Shown in pieces: positions 33,595 through 41,360 of a stretch of 64,000 nt of DNA (positions are counted from its first letter, which is position 1; every line of letters begins with the position of its first letter). Source of the stretch: an uncultured Bacteroidota bacterium (lineage in GTDB: Bacteria; Bacteroidota; Bacteroidia; Bacteroidales; P3); assembly GCA_902776365.1 (NCBI GenBank), contig CACYPU010000005.1, forward strand, positions 1 through 64,000, written 5' to 3'. The notes below the pieces were generated by a model. That model saw nothing but the letters and a program-made list of their open reading frames with translations, made no database searches and was not told the DNA's origin. The position numbers and the translations under genes are program-made.

Positions 33595-35616
33595 TTATGC
33601 CCAGTAGCTGGTGAAGCCGGTGGCTTTCAGTTTGGCGAGCATCTCGTCTATCTTGGTGGCGGAGATGCTTTTCTGCACAGGCTTGTCTTCTTCGGCGGGC
33701 GTGATGGAGGAAGCAATCTGTTCTTCTACCAGGGTTTTGAGGCCGTCGAGGACTTTCTTGGTGCGCTCTTCGTCGCCTTCGATGCGGGAGAGGATTTTCA
33801 TACTGGTCATCTCGTCGAGCGTCTGCCACAGCTGGCTGTCGGGGGCCAGAGCCTTGCGATTGACGGCGTACATCAGGAACTCGTTGCGGGTGCGGTAGGC
33901 TATCTTGAAAGGAGTGCCCTCCAGGATGGCGTTCACCTTCACCAAATAGGCCAGCACTTGGTCGCATAGGTCGCGGTTGTCTTCATAGATGTCGCAGCCT
34001 TCGGCGGCATCGCCGATGATGCTGTTGCCGATATATCCTATCTCGTCGCCGGAATCTTTCAGTCCCGCCGAGAGGTCCACTTCGTTCATCTCGATGGTCA
34101 TGGCACGGTCAAGCACCTTGCGGCTGAACGAGAAGGTGGTCTCGTCCATATTCACCGTACCCACCACGAAGAGGTTCTGTGGGATGGAGATTCCTTCTTC
34201 AAGAAGTTGCTTCCTGACAGCAAATAGTTTTTCATTGGGACATTCAACAAGCAGATTGTCAACAAGCCGTACATACCACTCGTCGGGTTCCACTGTTCCA
34301 TCTTCTTTTCTATGGTATGCAGCTTTCAGAATTGGATCTGTCGATATTATTCCATCCGAATTCATCTTTCTGCTTTCTATGACCGACAGGTATTCGGCGA
34401 AGTACTGCTCCACGGGTGCGAGGTTCATCTCGTCAAGGCAAAGGAAGTAGGGGGTGTCTTCATTGTACCATGCTTTGACTACAAATTTGATAAAATCTCC
34501 AGCGACATATTCAGGCTTACCGCTAATGCGTGTGACATAGCCTATCAGCTCCGTAGAGTCGTGCCAGTTAGGCTTCACCTGCACCATGCAGAAGTTCCTC
34601 GGGTGGTTATTTCGTATTCCTTTTTCCTTGTCTTTCCAATATTCTTCATCGTCAGGTGTCCAGCATGCCTTCGCCATCTCCCTCACAATACGGCTTTTTC
34701 CCGTTCCCGAGATTCCCGCCAGCAACATAAAGGGCTTCGTCCGCAGGGCGGTGAGGTATGGGAGGTGAGCTTTGCTTTGAGGTAAAGTTATACTTTCTTT
34801 TTTTATAGGGGAAGTGGTCAAAACCCTTGAAAAGTATTTCCTTGCTCGAAGAAACAACACATACAGATTTAAAGCACCAGCACGCCAATTATTGTTGTTC
34901 TCGAAATTTCGTGAAACAAACTCACTATCTTGTAAAAGTTGGTTGTATATTTCTTCTGCTTGAGTGGGATTGGTTATTTGGTATACATCTTGAATGTGCT
35001 TCCATTTTTCTGGATTATAATCAAATAACAAGATTGTGCCATCCTCTCTCTTGTCCAACATTGAGAGGTATGAGCCGACCGCAGAACTACCATATGTTCC
35101 TAACGAATTATTGGTCGTTCTGCTACTTTTAACACATGAAGAAAGGAAATATGAAAATTCCTCTCGAATATTCCTTGTATTGTTTGTTTCTCCAGATTCA
35201 GAAACGGGTATTTCTGCGAATGTCATTTCTTCCACTATGCCAGCATGACCTTTTTTCGTTGGCACCCATACAAGGTTTTTATTTCTTTGAACCATGCATT
35301 TGTAGAATTCTGATGTATTGGCAAGAATTGATTCCCATACCGACCTCGTGTTTCCACCATTGTTAAAGATTTTGTCGATTACAAAAGGTTTGTTCTCGAA
35401 AACAGAATCTGCTATTGTCTGTAGATTGTCTTCTGTAAAAAAACAAGGGGATTGTTCATTGGTTTCCGAAGTAACCCTTGCCATTTCTACTCGACATTTT
35501 TCTTTGTCAACATTCAATAGCATTGCCTTATTTTTCCCAGGTTTTACATATTCAAATGGAATTCCTTTTGGAAGTTCATCGATTAATTCTAAAAGATGTG
35601 CGACTGTCAATTTCAT
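33595..35616 (-). CDS. McrB-like AAA+ ATPase (restriction motor)
   Basis: 673 residues. The C-terminal half is an AAA+ module: Walker A GISGTGKS (about 305-312), Walker B FLCLDEMNLAPVEQYFAEYLS (about 390-410, the MNLA signature of the McrB clade), and VVGTVNMDETT (about 490), followed by FSRKVLDRAMTIEM with the arginine-finger-type RA. The N-terminal 290 residues probably read DNA or modification state and are not recognised. It should power the DUF2357 nuclease. It starts five bases after the C5 methyltransferase stop. Confidence 0.9.
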   Translation of the reverse strand: MKLTVAHLLELIDELPKGIPFEYVKPGKNKAMLLNVDKEKCRVEMARVTSETNEQSPCFFTEDNLQTIADSVFENKPFVIDKIFNNGGNTRSVWESILANTSEFYKCMVQRNKNLVWVPTKKGHAGIVEEMTFAEIPVSESGETNNTRNIREEFSYFLSSCVKSSRTTNNSLGTYGSSAVGSYLSMLDKREDGTILLFDYNPEKWKHIQDVYQITNPTQAEEIYNQLLQDSEFVSRNFENNNNWRAGALNLYVLFLRARKYFSRVLTTSPIKKESITLPQSKAHLPYLTALRTKPFMLLAGISGTGKSRIVREMAKACWTPDDEEYWKDKEKGIRNNHPRNFCMVQVKPNWHDSTELIGYVTRISGKPEYVAGDFIKFVVKAWYNEDTPYFLCLDEMNLAPVEQYFAEYLSVIESRKMNSDGIISTDPILKAAYHRKEDGTVEPDEWYVRLVDNLLVECPNEKLFAVRKQLLEEGISIPQNLFVVGTVNMDETTFSFSRKVLDRAMTIEMNEVDLSAGLKDSGDEIGYIGNSIIGDAAEGCDIYEDNRDLCDQVLAYLVKVNAILEGTPFKIAYRTRNEFLMYAVNRKALAPDSQLWQTLDEMTSMKILSRIEGDEERTKKVLDGLKTLVEEQIASSITPAEEDKPVQKSISATKIDEMLAKLKATGFTSYWA

Positions 35617-35621
35617 ATTCT

Positions 35622-36749
35622 CTAATTATTTTGTTTCAAGTAATCGGCAATACTTTTAGCTATGCTATTGGCCAGTAAGAAGGGCACCCCATTCCCTATT
35701 GTTTTAAATGCATCAGATAATGATGTGCTTGGAGGTAGTTCATATTCTTTTGGCAAAGATTGGATTGCCAGAGCCTCCGCGACAGAAATTCTACGTGGTT
35801 TGTATGGATGTATATGTACCTCGTTGTTTCCATAAGCGGCAGTTGGAGAGTAACGCCACCTGTGTAGTCTTTTAAAACACTTTTTTTTGTCGTCGCCCTC
35901 ATCTTTGCTGTTAAATCGAACTATTCCAGCACGTGGCTTAAAAAACATTTTGGCATTGGGATGATGCTCAACATCATTTTTTTCCCACCAATATTCTACT
36001 GTTAGTTCTTTAATTATTCCATTGGGGGCAGGCAAAATACTATTTTCATTATAGGGGGATACGGCAGGCCATGGACGAGACTTGATATCATCTAATTTGT
36101 ATGACTTATATTTATCCCAAGGAAAATCCAATAGTTCTGTTCCCAATACAGGAATATTCAGTTGTTTAACAGTACTTTTGTGTATTCCTATTAAAATAAT
36201 TCTTTCTCTATCTTGAGGGGTACCATATTCAATGGCATTAACCAGTCTCTCGGTTAAACAATATCCAGCTTTTTTGAATCTATCTTTTAACTGCTCGAAG
36301 AATTCGCGATGTTTGGCCGTCCTATACAACCCTTTTACATTTTCGAACAAAAAGAAATGAGGTTTCGTGCTACATATAATTTTTGTGTAAGTGCCAGACA
36401 GTTTACCATTTTCTCCATCTTTCCCTTTATTTTTTCCCGCAACTGAAAAATCTGGGCAAGGTGGCCCACCAATGATTCCTGTAAGTAGATTGGATTTTGA
36501 CTGATTGATAAGTTGTTTCAACTCGATCAATTTATCCTTTTGCAATAACTCTGTAATATCTTCTACATGATGACCATACTCTGGTTCAGGTATATTCATT
36601 TTCTCACGGGAGTACTTATATATGTCGTTAAATGCCCTGTGGAATTCATTGATATAAACAATGTTGTAATAGGGTTCTATTTCAAACCCCAAATCTAGGA
36701 AACCGGCCCCAGAGAAAAATGAGAATATGTTTATTTGATCTCTTTTCAT
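35622..36749 (-). CDS. C5 cytosine DNA methyltransferase (Dcm family), second of two
   Basis: 375 residues with motif I IFSFFSGAGFLDLGFE, motif IV GGPPCPDFS (catalytic Cys), motif VI ENVKG, motif VIII QDRERIILIG, motif IX RRISVAEALAIQSLP and motif X IGNGVP. All catalytic motifs are present, so it should make 5-methylcytosine. The target-recognition region (about 200-290, PWDKYKSYKL to CFKRLHRWRY) differs from that of the companion enzyme, suggesting another sequence or strand of an asymmetric site. Its start overlaps the GHKL ATPase stop by four bases. Confidence 0.95.
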   Translation of the reverse strand: MKRDQINIFSFFSGAGFLDLGFEIEPYYNIVYINEFHRAFNDIYKYSREKMNIPEPEYGHHVEDITELLQKDKLIELKQLINQSKSNLLTGIIGGPPCPDFSVAGKNKGKDGENGKLSGTYTKIICSTKPHFFLFENVKGLYRTAKHREFFEQLKDRFKKAGYCLTERLVNAIEYGTPQDRERIILIGIHKSTVKQLNIPVLGTELLDFPWDKYKSYKLDDIKSRPWPAVSPYNENSILPAPNGIIKELTVEYWWEKNDVEHHPNAKMFFKPRAGIVRFNSKDEGDDKKKCFKRLHRWRYSPTAAYGNNEVHIHPYKPRRISVAEALAIQSLPKEYELPPSTSLSDAFKTIGNGVPFLLANSIAKSIADYLKQNN

Positions 36750-38401
36750 TTTTTTTTCGCAACATCAAGCCTCCTGAAAAGATGGCTTAAAAGACTTAGC
36801 ATATCCAGACAATCATTTTCCGTAAATAAGCCACTCGCTTTCAATTCTTTTACCTCTTCATGTGCTATTGGATTTCTCACTCCAGACATCATGCCTGCAG
36901 ACATAAATTTCTGACCGTCTTCAATGTTTTCTATTGTACTCTGTGTAAAATTGCTTCCATCGCTTTTTAGATATGGCGATGTAACAGTTAATACCGCATT
37001 GGTTTTCCCGAAAACACTAAGCATTAACTTTTGTCCATCTTCACTAACACCAGACTTGCTCTGGACTATTGTTTGATATCTTTTTAAAGCCTCTTCAACA
37101 GCTCTGTAAAAGTCTTCATTCTTGTAATCAGGGTAAGATGCATCTTGAACTATTTGATGCAACCGCCTCCAATGGTATTGTGCATATTCAGGAACTAGAG
37201 TATGCAAGGTACCTATAACTTCACTCTGTTTTTCATCTTCTAATTCAGAATTATCCACCACTGAACTTACAATTTTTTCAACGCCTTTTTGAATATCAGG
37301 AGTTAAGGTTGGGTACCATTGGGCAATATTCACCTTTGTTTTTTCTGTGATTTTTTTCTCTCTTTCTATTTTCCTTTTTTCACGCCAATCTCGCTCTACA
37401 GAAGAGAGTAATTGTTTTAAATTATCTCTCAGCTCCAAAGTTATAGGCAGGTCCCAACTTAATGACTGTCTGTCCGTGGAAATTATATCTTCTTCTTGTT
37501 CATCAACAAAATCCACGTCTAGCCATCCTGTAAGATACGAGTAAAAGTGACTTGATTCACCGACACCAAAAAACTCTGATGCATTCACCATTCGCCCATG
37601 AGCATACAAGGTAATTCCACGAAGCCCTGGTTTTAATGGTTTTTCTGTTGCCATAAGTTCACCATTGATAAGTTTACGGTGAATATAATGTTCTTGATCC
37701 TTAATAAAATCAGGAATCACCCACTTAAATTGTGAATCAACGTCCCTGTATCTTAATGACTTATTAATTGATATGGGCTCTCCATCATTTAATGTTATGT
37801 CTGCAATAAAGTTATCATCAAAAAAATCAAATAATCGTGCAAGACTGTTCGCCAACCCTTCGATATCAAAAGCGGTTTTTCGTTTTAAATTCGTAAGAAT
37901 AATGGTTGTCCCTCGTTCTTGTGCACTACAAGTCCCAAGAGTGTATTTAGGCTCATAGTCTTTCGTTTTGGAGTGAACAATATCATCCCACTTCATAGTA
38001 AAGTTTACACACTCGCCATTCTTCTTTGTAATGATCTGTATCGTGTCACCAATGCCAAAAAAAGCCAACTTTCCTAAGCCTTTGCGACCCGTTACCTTTC
38101 TTAATCCATTCGGGCTAAGACCATTGTCAGAATCTCTCCTTTTACGTCCGATACGCAAAAAATTGTCATTTATTTCATTAAATGTCATTCCTACGCCTTT
38201 GTCTACAACAGCAATACTTTTTCCAGCCTCATTGTCTGTAAGGAAGATGTGCACCTCGGGGGATTCTGCATCATAACTATTCGCTATCAATTCAGCAATC
38301 GCATTAGGCAGTTGTGAATACATTTTGACTCCCAAATGTTCTATTGTTTGGGGATCAAAACTCATTATAAGTTTCGGCTCATCAGTCATATTCTCTGCCA
38401 T
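36746..38401 (-). CDS. MORC-type GHKL ATPase (HATPase_c_3)
   Basis: 551 residues with the Bergerat ATP-binding fold: N box IAELIANSYDA (about 37-47), G1 VVDKGVGM, G2 GRKGLGKLAFFG, and an S5-like second domain. The remainder is helical (EREKKITEKTKVN coiled segment near 350). Prokaryotic MORC/MutL-like ATPases are known as accessory subunits of C5-methyltransferase R-M systems and may clamp DNA in an ATP-dependent way. It lies between the two methyltransferase genes. The start at 38401 (ATG, MAENMTDE) is preferred to a TTG at 38410. Confidence 0.88.
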   Translation of the reverse strand: MAENMTDEPKLIMSFDPQTIEHLGVKMYSQLPNAIAELIANSYDAESPEVHIFLTDNEAGKSIAVVDKGVGMTFNEINDNFLRIGRKRRDSDNGLSPNGLRKVTGRKGLGKLAFFGIGDTIQIITKKNGECVNFTMKWDDIVHSKTKDYEPKYTLGTCSAQERGTTIILTNLKRKTAFDIEGLANSLARLFDFFDDNFIADITLNDGEPISINKSLRYRDVDSQFKWVIPDFIKDQEHYIHRKLINGELMATEKPLKPGLRGITLYAHGRMVNASEFFGVGESSHFYSYLTGWLDVDFVDEQEEDIISTDRQSLSWDLPITLELRDNLKQLLSSVERDWREKRKIEREKKITEKTKVNIAQWYPTLTPDIQKGVEKIVSSVVDNSELEDEKQSEVIGTLHTLVPEYAQYHWRRLHQIVQDASYPDYKNEDFYRAVEEALKRYQTIVQSKSGVSEDGQKLMLSVFGKTNAVLTVTSPYLKSDGSNFTQSTIENIEDGQKFMSAGMMSGVRNPIAHEEVKELKASGLFTENDCLDMLSLLSHLFRRLDVAKKK

Positions 38402-38406
38402 AATAA

Positions 38407-39468
38407 TCAATAATTAGTGGTTATTGTTTCACCTAATCTTCTGGCATATTCGCAAGGCACTGCATTACCAATAATACGTGCTGCCCCTGCAATGCTGTTT
38501 GTTTTGAAAACATAGTTTTGGGGGAAGGATTGTAATGTGGCTCCTTCGCGAATGGATATTGCTCGGTCCTCCTCTGGATGAGCGAAACGTCCATTGGAAA
38601 TGCTGAAAAATTTAGTGGTAATAGTCGGAGAAGGTTTATCCCACCACATACGACCATAGTTATCTTTGAAAATGTCATCTTTCCCAACATAGCAAGCCAA
38701 CTGCAATTCCTTTTGATCGGCCCAACTTAAACGGTTCCCACCATTATGAGGTGTTAATGCCATACGTCTCAAACTCACCTCATTTAATCCTGCTGCTGTA
38801 TGTTGAAAATCGGTAGTGTCTTTATGTCCTGCTTTTATTGGGGTAAAGCCATTCCGTTCCCCTAATACATCTGCTACCGTTAGGACTTTCTCTGCCTTCT
38901 TGGGGAAAGACACTTCTACTCCACTCAGCCGTGTGGCTATAAGCGAAAATCTGCGACGGCTTTGCGGAACCCCGTATTGGCTCATGTCAATAATCTCTTC
39001 CTTGTGGGTATAGCCGAGTTTTTCTAATTTCTTCAAGAATTTTGGCAAAACAGTTTCTTTATTTGTGACAATTCCTGGGACATTCTCAACTAAGACATAT
39101 CCTGGCTTGTAATATTCAATGAACCTTGCGAAATTCATCAACAACCCTTTTGATAACTCGGCTTTTGAATGGTCAGTATTGATAATGCTGTAATACTGGC
39201 AAGGACTACATCCCACAAGAATTAGATTATTATCATTTCTTTGGACACCATAGTTCTTCTCGAAATAGTTACTACGAAGTTTTTTCACATCCTTATGAAT
39301 GAAAACACTCCCTGGATTGTTGAACTCGTATGTCTCTTTGGCGTTCCCGTCAAAGTCCACACCGGCAATCACATCAATGCCAGCTTGGCGAAGGCCACAA
39401 GTCATGCCGCCTCCTCCGCAGAAGAAGTCGATTGCTTTAAACCTATTATTATCCCTTTGTTCAGGCAT
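38407..39468 (-). CDS. C5 cytosine DNA methyltransferase (Dcm family), first of two
   Basis: 353 residues: motif I IDFFCGGGGMTCGLRQAG, motif IV GCSPCQYYS (catalytic Cys), motif VI ENVPG, motif VIII QSRRRFSLIA, motif IX ISIREGATLQSFP, motif X IIGNAVP. It is complete and predicted active. It is clearly a different subfamily from the enzyme at 35622-36749, so the pair probably covers two sequences or the two strands of one asymmetric site, as in LlaJI. Five bases separate its start from the stop of the upstream ATPase fragment. Confidence 0.95.
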   Translation of the reverse strand: MPEQRDNNRFKAIDFFCGGGGMTCGLRQAGIDVIAGVDFDGNAKETYEFNNPGSVFIHKDVKKLRSNYFEKNYGVQRNDNNLILVGCSPCQYYSIINTDHSKAELSKGLLMNFARFIEYYKPGYVLVENVPGIVTNKETVLPKFLKKLEKLGYTHKEEIIDMSQYGVPQSRRRFSLIATRLSGVEVSFPKKAEKVLTVADVLGERNGFTPIKAGHKDTTDFQHTAAGLNEVSLRRMALTPHNGGNRLSWADQKELQLACYVGKDDIFKDNYGRMWWDKPSPTITTKFFSISNGRFAHPEEDRAISIREGATLQSFPQNYVFKTNSIAGAARIIGNAVPCEYARRLGETITTNY

Positions 39469-39472
39469 TTTA

Positions 39473-39739
39473 TTATAGCTGTATGATGTTTTTCTTTATA
39501 AAACCTTTCAACGGCTCAAGAAAATCTGCATCCAAATTCCAGTGCTGGGGATTCTCGTAGTTGCGGTTTGCTTCTTTTATCAACTCTTTTTGACTCTTCG
39601 TTTCTCCCAACAAGGCTTCAAGGTAACCATATATCTTGGTTTTCTTGGACAGAAAAAGATTAACACTCGAAAGTTCATCAATCCAAAGGTGGCTAATACC
39701 TCTGAAATTGTTGATTTCAATATTCTTAAATCCGTCCAT
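39473..39739 (-). pseudogene. Fragment of an AAA15/OLD-like ATPase lacking Walker A
   Basis: 88 residues opening FKNIEINNFRGISHLWIDELSSVNLFLSKK, the N-terminal strand pattern of AAA15/DUF2813-like ATPases (normally continuing VNLFxGKNNxGKSS). The P-loop is replaced by SKKTKIYGYLEALLG and the protein stops at 88 residues instead of 350-450. I interpret it as a decayed or internally deleted ATPase; a short regulatory remnant is possible. It is the first gene of the defence operon, directly after the promoter-like box at 39772-39779. Confidence 0.65.
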
Positions 39740-39771
39740 GGCGGTTGCTTTTTTTATATTATATGCAATTG

Positions 39772-39779
39772 CAAAAATA
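39772..39779 (-). promoter_or_regulatory. Bacteroidetes -7 box (TATTTTTG) for the defence operon
   Basis: CAAAAATA on the + strand reads TATTTTTG on the minus strand, 33 bases before the first start codon of the operon. The -33 region is weak. All genes from 39739 down to 29757 are spaced by at most 14 bases or overlap, so one promoter could serve all eight. Confidence 0.6.
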
Positions 39780-39832
39780 CGAAAAATATTTTAAACACGG
39801 AAATATTTTTTTGTAGCTCTTATATGTTATTG

Positions 39833-40579
39833 TTATTCAGTCAGTCCGCCGTAGGAAGCGGCGGCGGCGAGGAGGGCTTCTTCGGTGGTGAAGGGGAGGT
39901 AGTAGGTGCAGCGGGTGACGACGGTTTGGCTGCTGCAGCGGTATTCGGGCTGGCGGCCGCGTTTCCTCTTGGGGCGGACATGGACGAGCGCCCAGCCAGT
40001 CATCTCATCGGCGAAGTCATCGCTCACCAGCGCCAGTCGGCCTTCGACCTCCCGGAAGTCGCTGATGTTCAGGTCGCCGGATTTTATCCGCACCAGCGGG
40101 CAGAAACTGTCGGTGCATTGCTTGAGGGTGTAGAACCGCAGGAGGTCGCCACGCTGGAGGTCGGCGGCGGAGAGCGAGGTGAGGAGGGCAGGGGTGCCGT
40201 CGACCTCGCCGAGCCACTGCTTCACGACGGGCAGCACGCCGTCGCTCACCGGCATGCCGGGCAGCAGGAAGGTGGCGCCGGACATCGGACTGCTCTTCGG
40301 GGTGAAAACCACCGGTGTGCGGTGCATCAGCGAACGGAAACGGGCATAGGCGGTGGGAGCCTTGTCGAACAAGGGTTCTCCGGCCCATTTGAGGGGCGTC
40401 CACAGGCGGCTGCTGTGCTTCTGCTGCTGTTGGGCGATGAACACCGCACGGTAACGCCGCTTGGGCTGATGGCTTTTCGATGGGCGTAACACTATCCTTC
40501 CTCCGCGTTCATAGAGGGTTATCCCGGCTTTGGGTATCCGGCCGGTGAGTTGTAACCCTGTCATTTTTGGCTGTTTCAT
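39833..40579 (-). CDS. Uncharacterised protein
   Basis: 248 residues, basic, without signal peptide or membrane segment. It begins PKMTGLQLTGRIPKAGITLYERGGRIVLRPSKSHQPKRRYRAVF, which resembles the N-terminus of small Bacteroidales proteins of unknown function, and continues with a mixed alpha/beta region. It is GC-rich like the host genes and unlike the AT-rich defence block ending 94 bases to its left, so it marks the right-hand border of that block. No function is proposed. Confidence 0.65.
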   Translation of the reverse strand: MKQPKMTGLQLTGRIPKAGITLYERGGRIVLRPSKSHQPKRRYRAVFIAQQQQKHSSRLWTPLKWAGEPLFDKAPTAYARFRSLMHRTPVVFTPKSSPMSGATFLLPGMPVSDGVLPVVKQWLGEVDGTPALLTSLSAADLQRGDLLRFYTLKQCTDSFCPLVRIKSGDLNISDFREVEGRLALVSDDFADEMTGWALVHVRPKRKRGRQPEYRCSSQTVVTRCTYYLPFTTEEALLAAAASYGGLTE

Positions 40580-40830
40580 ATTGAGGTTGTTCTTGGTTAA
40601 TTAATAGCTTGTTTCTTAATCATTTCAACGATAGTTTCACGATACATCCACGATACATTCACGATATTTCATCATGAATCTATCGTGTGACTATTGTTAT
40701 TATATCGTTGTAATACTCTGTTTCATAGGGCGTAAGGGGCAGGGGCCCCTTGCTGCTCTTTTTGCAAATATACGATTTTTTCGAAATCTGGAAAGAAAAA
40801 GCACCGCAAGGGAGGCGGTGCTGGTGATTT
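40580..40830. other. 251-base gap between the uncharacterised gene and tRNA-Arg
   Basis: AT-rich and without a convincing gene. It contains the 11-bp array at 40627-40670 and GGGGCAGGGGCCCC (40738-40751), a short GC-rich palindromic stretch. Then comes A/T-rich sequence and GCACCGC/GCGGTGC (40801-40807 with 40815-40821), a hairpin just after the 3' end of the leftward tRNA that may end its transcript. Confidence 0.5.
40627..40670. repeat. 11-bp array (CACGATACATC), intergenic
   Basis: AACGATAGTTT, CACGATACATC, CACGATACATT, CACGATATTTC: four units, the last two differing from the second by C/T changes at the 3' end. Confidence 0.9.
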
Positions 40831-40905
40831 TGGTACTCCCGCAGGGAATCGAACCCTGATCAAAGGTTTAGGAAACCTCTATTCTATCCATTGAACTACA
40901 GGAGC
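40831..40905 (-). tRNA. tRNA-Arg (anticodon CCU), CCA encoded
   Basis: On the minus strand a full cloverleaf is seen: acceptor GCTCCTG/CGGGAGT, D-arm GTTCAATGGATAGAAT, anticodon arm with loop TTCCTAA (anticodon CCT), T-arm GGGTTCGATTCCC, discriminator A and CCA. The first acceptor pair is G-U. It is followed (upstream of its 5' end) by an 8-bp array. Confidence 0.93.
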
Positions 40906-40910
40906 GGCGC

Positions 40911-40965
40911 TATTGCGTTATTGTGTTAATGCGTTATTGCGTAAGTGATTGTGTTATTGTGTTAG
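40911..40965. repeat. 8-bp array (TATTGCGT family) between the four-helix gene and tRNA-Arg
   Basis: About seven units: TATTGCGT, TATTGTGT, TAATGCGT, TATTGCGT, AAGTGATT, GTGTTATT, then a partial. It supplies the TAA stop and last codons (LTQ) of the four-helix protein. The opposite-strand version of the family flanks the other end of that gene (41326-41357). Confidence 0.9.
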
Positions 40966-41322
40966 TATGTTGTTACGTTTTTTGACTGTGATTGAGGCGG
41001 AGTTCATCATTTTGTATATCTCCTCAAGCTGGGCTTTTATAGTGTCAAACCTATCGGTGTCAATATACCCACTCGTGTGGAGTATGTCAAGCCAAAAGTA
41101 TGTCTCGTTAGCTTCCTTCAGTGAGATGGAGAGCTTATGGACAAAATCCTGAGGACTTTCGGATCCCAGAGCCTCACAATAATTAGCACCGATGCTTGTT
41201 CCTGCTTTCAGGATTTGTTTCGACATGACATACTCGCCCTTGTCTCGGAGTTCATTGCATAACGCAATCACTTCGATGGCAAATGCCTTAGTTTTTTCGT
41301 ATGTTATGCCTTGGGTTCTCAT
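40954..41322 (-). CDS. Four-helix bundle protein (23S rRNA IVS / Avd-like, PF05635)
   Basis: 122 residues, the full length of the family: KTKAFAIEVIALCNELRDKGEYVMSKQILKAGTSIGANYCEALGSESPQDFVHKLSISLKEANETYFWLDIL. The fold is shared by proteins encoded in 23S rRNA intervening sequences and by Avd of diversity-generating retroelements, but most chromosomal copies have no known role. It is bounded on both sides by 8-bp arrays of one family in inverted orientation. The left one encodes its C-terminus. It is a single gene with no reverse transcriptase nearby. Confidence 0.9.
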   Translation of the reverse strand: MRTQGITYEKTKAFAIEVIALCNELRDKGEYVMSKQILKAGTSIGANYCEALGSESPQDFVHKLSISLKEANETYFWLDILHTSGYIDTDRFDTIKAQLEEIYKMMNSASITVKKRNNILTQ

Positions 41323-41325
41323 TTC

Positions 41326-41357
41326 ACTAACGCATTAACGCAATAACACATTAACGC
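41326..41357. repeat. 8-bp array (ATTAACGC family) between infB and the four-helix gene
   Basis: ACTAACGC, ATTAACGC, AATAACAC, ATTAACGC: four units, inverse orientation to the array at 40911-40965. It fills the gap between the infB stop and the four-helix start. Confidence 0.92.
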
Positions 41358-41360
41358 ATT

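Noticed and set aside
33581-33967. N-terminal extension of the DUF1016 frame
   Set aside because: It overlaps the 3' end of the McrB-like gene and has no family match. The DUF1016 domain begins after the ATG at 33580.
40674-40859. Small + strand frame of 61 codons before the tRNA
   Set aside because: It runs into the tRNA-Arg gene on the other strand, has no family resemblance and lies in AT-rich spacer with hairpins.
40954-41322. Diversity-generating retroelement
   Set aside because: The four-helix protein shares the Avd fold, but there is no reverse transcriptase, template repeat or variable repeat in the window.
19403-41357. CRISPR array
   Set aside because: The tandem units are 7-11 bp without unique spacers, and no cas genes are present.
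40911-41357. Insertion sequence around the four-helix protein
   Set aside because: The flanking inverted arrays resemble terminal repeats, but no transposase or target-site duplication is seen, and the same array family occurs alone at many other sites.
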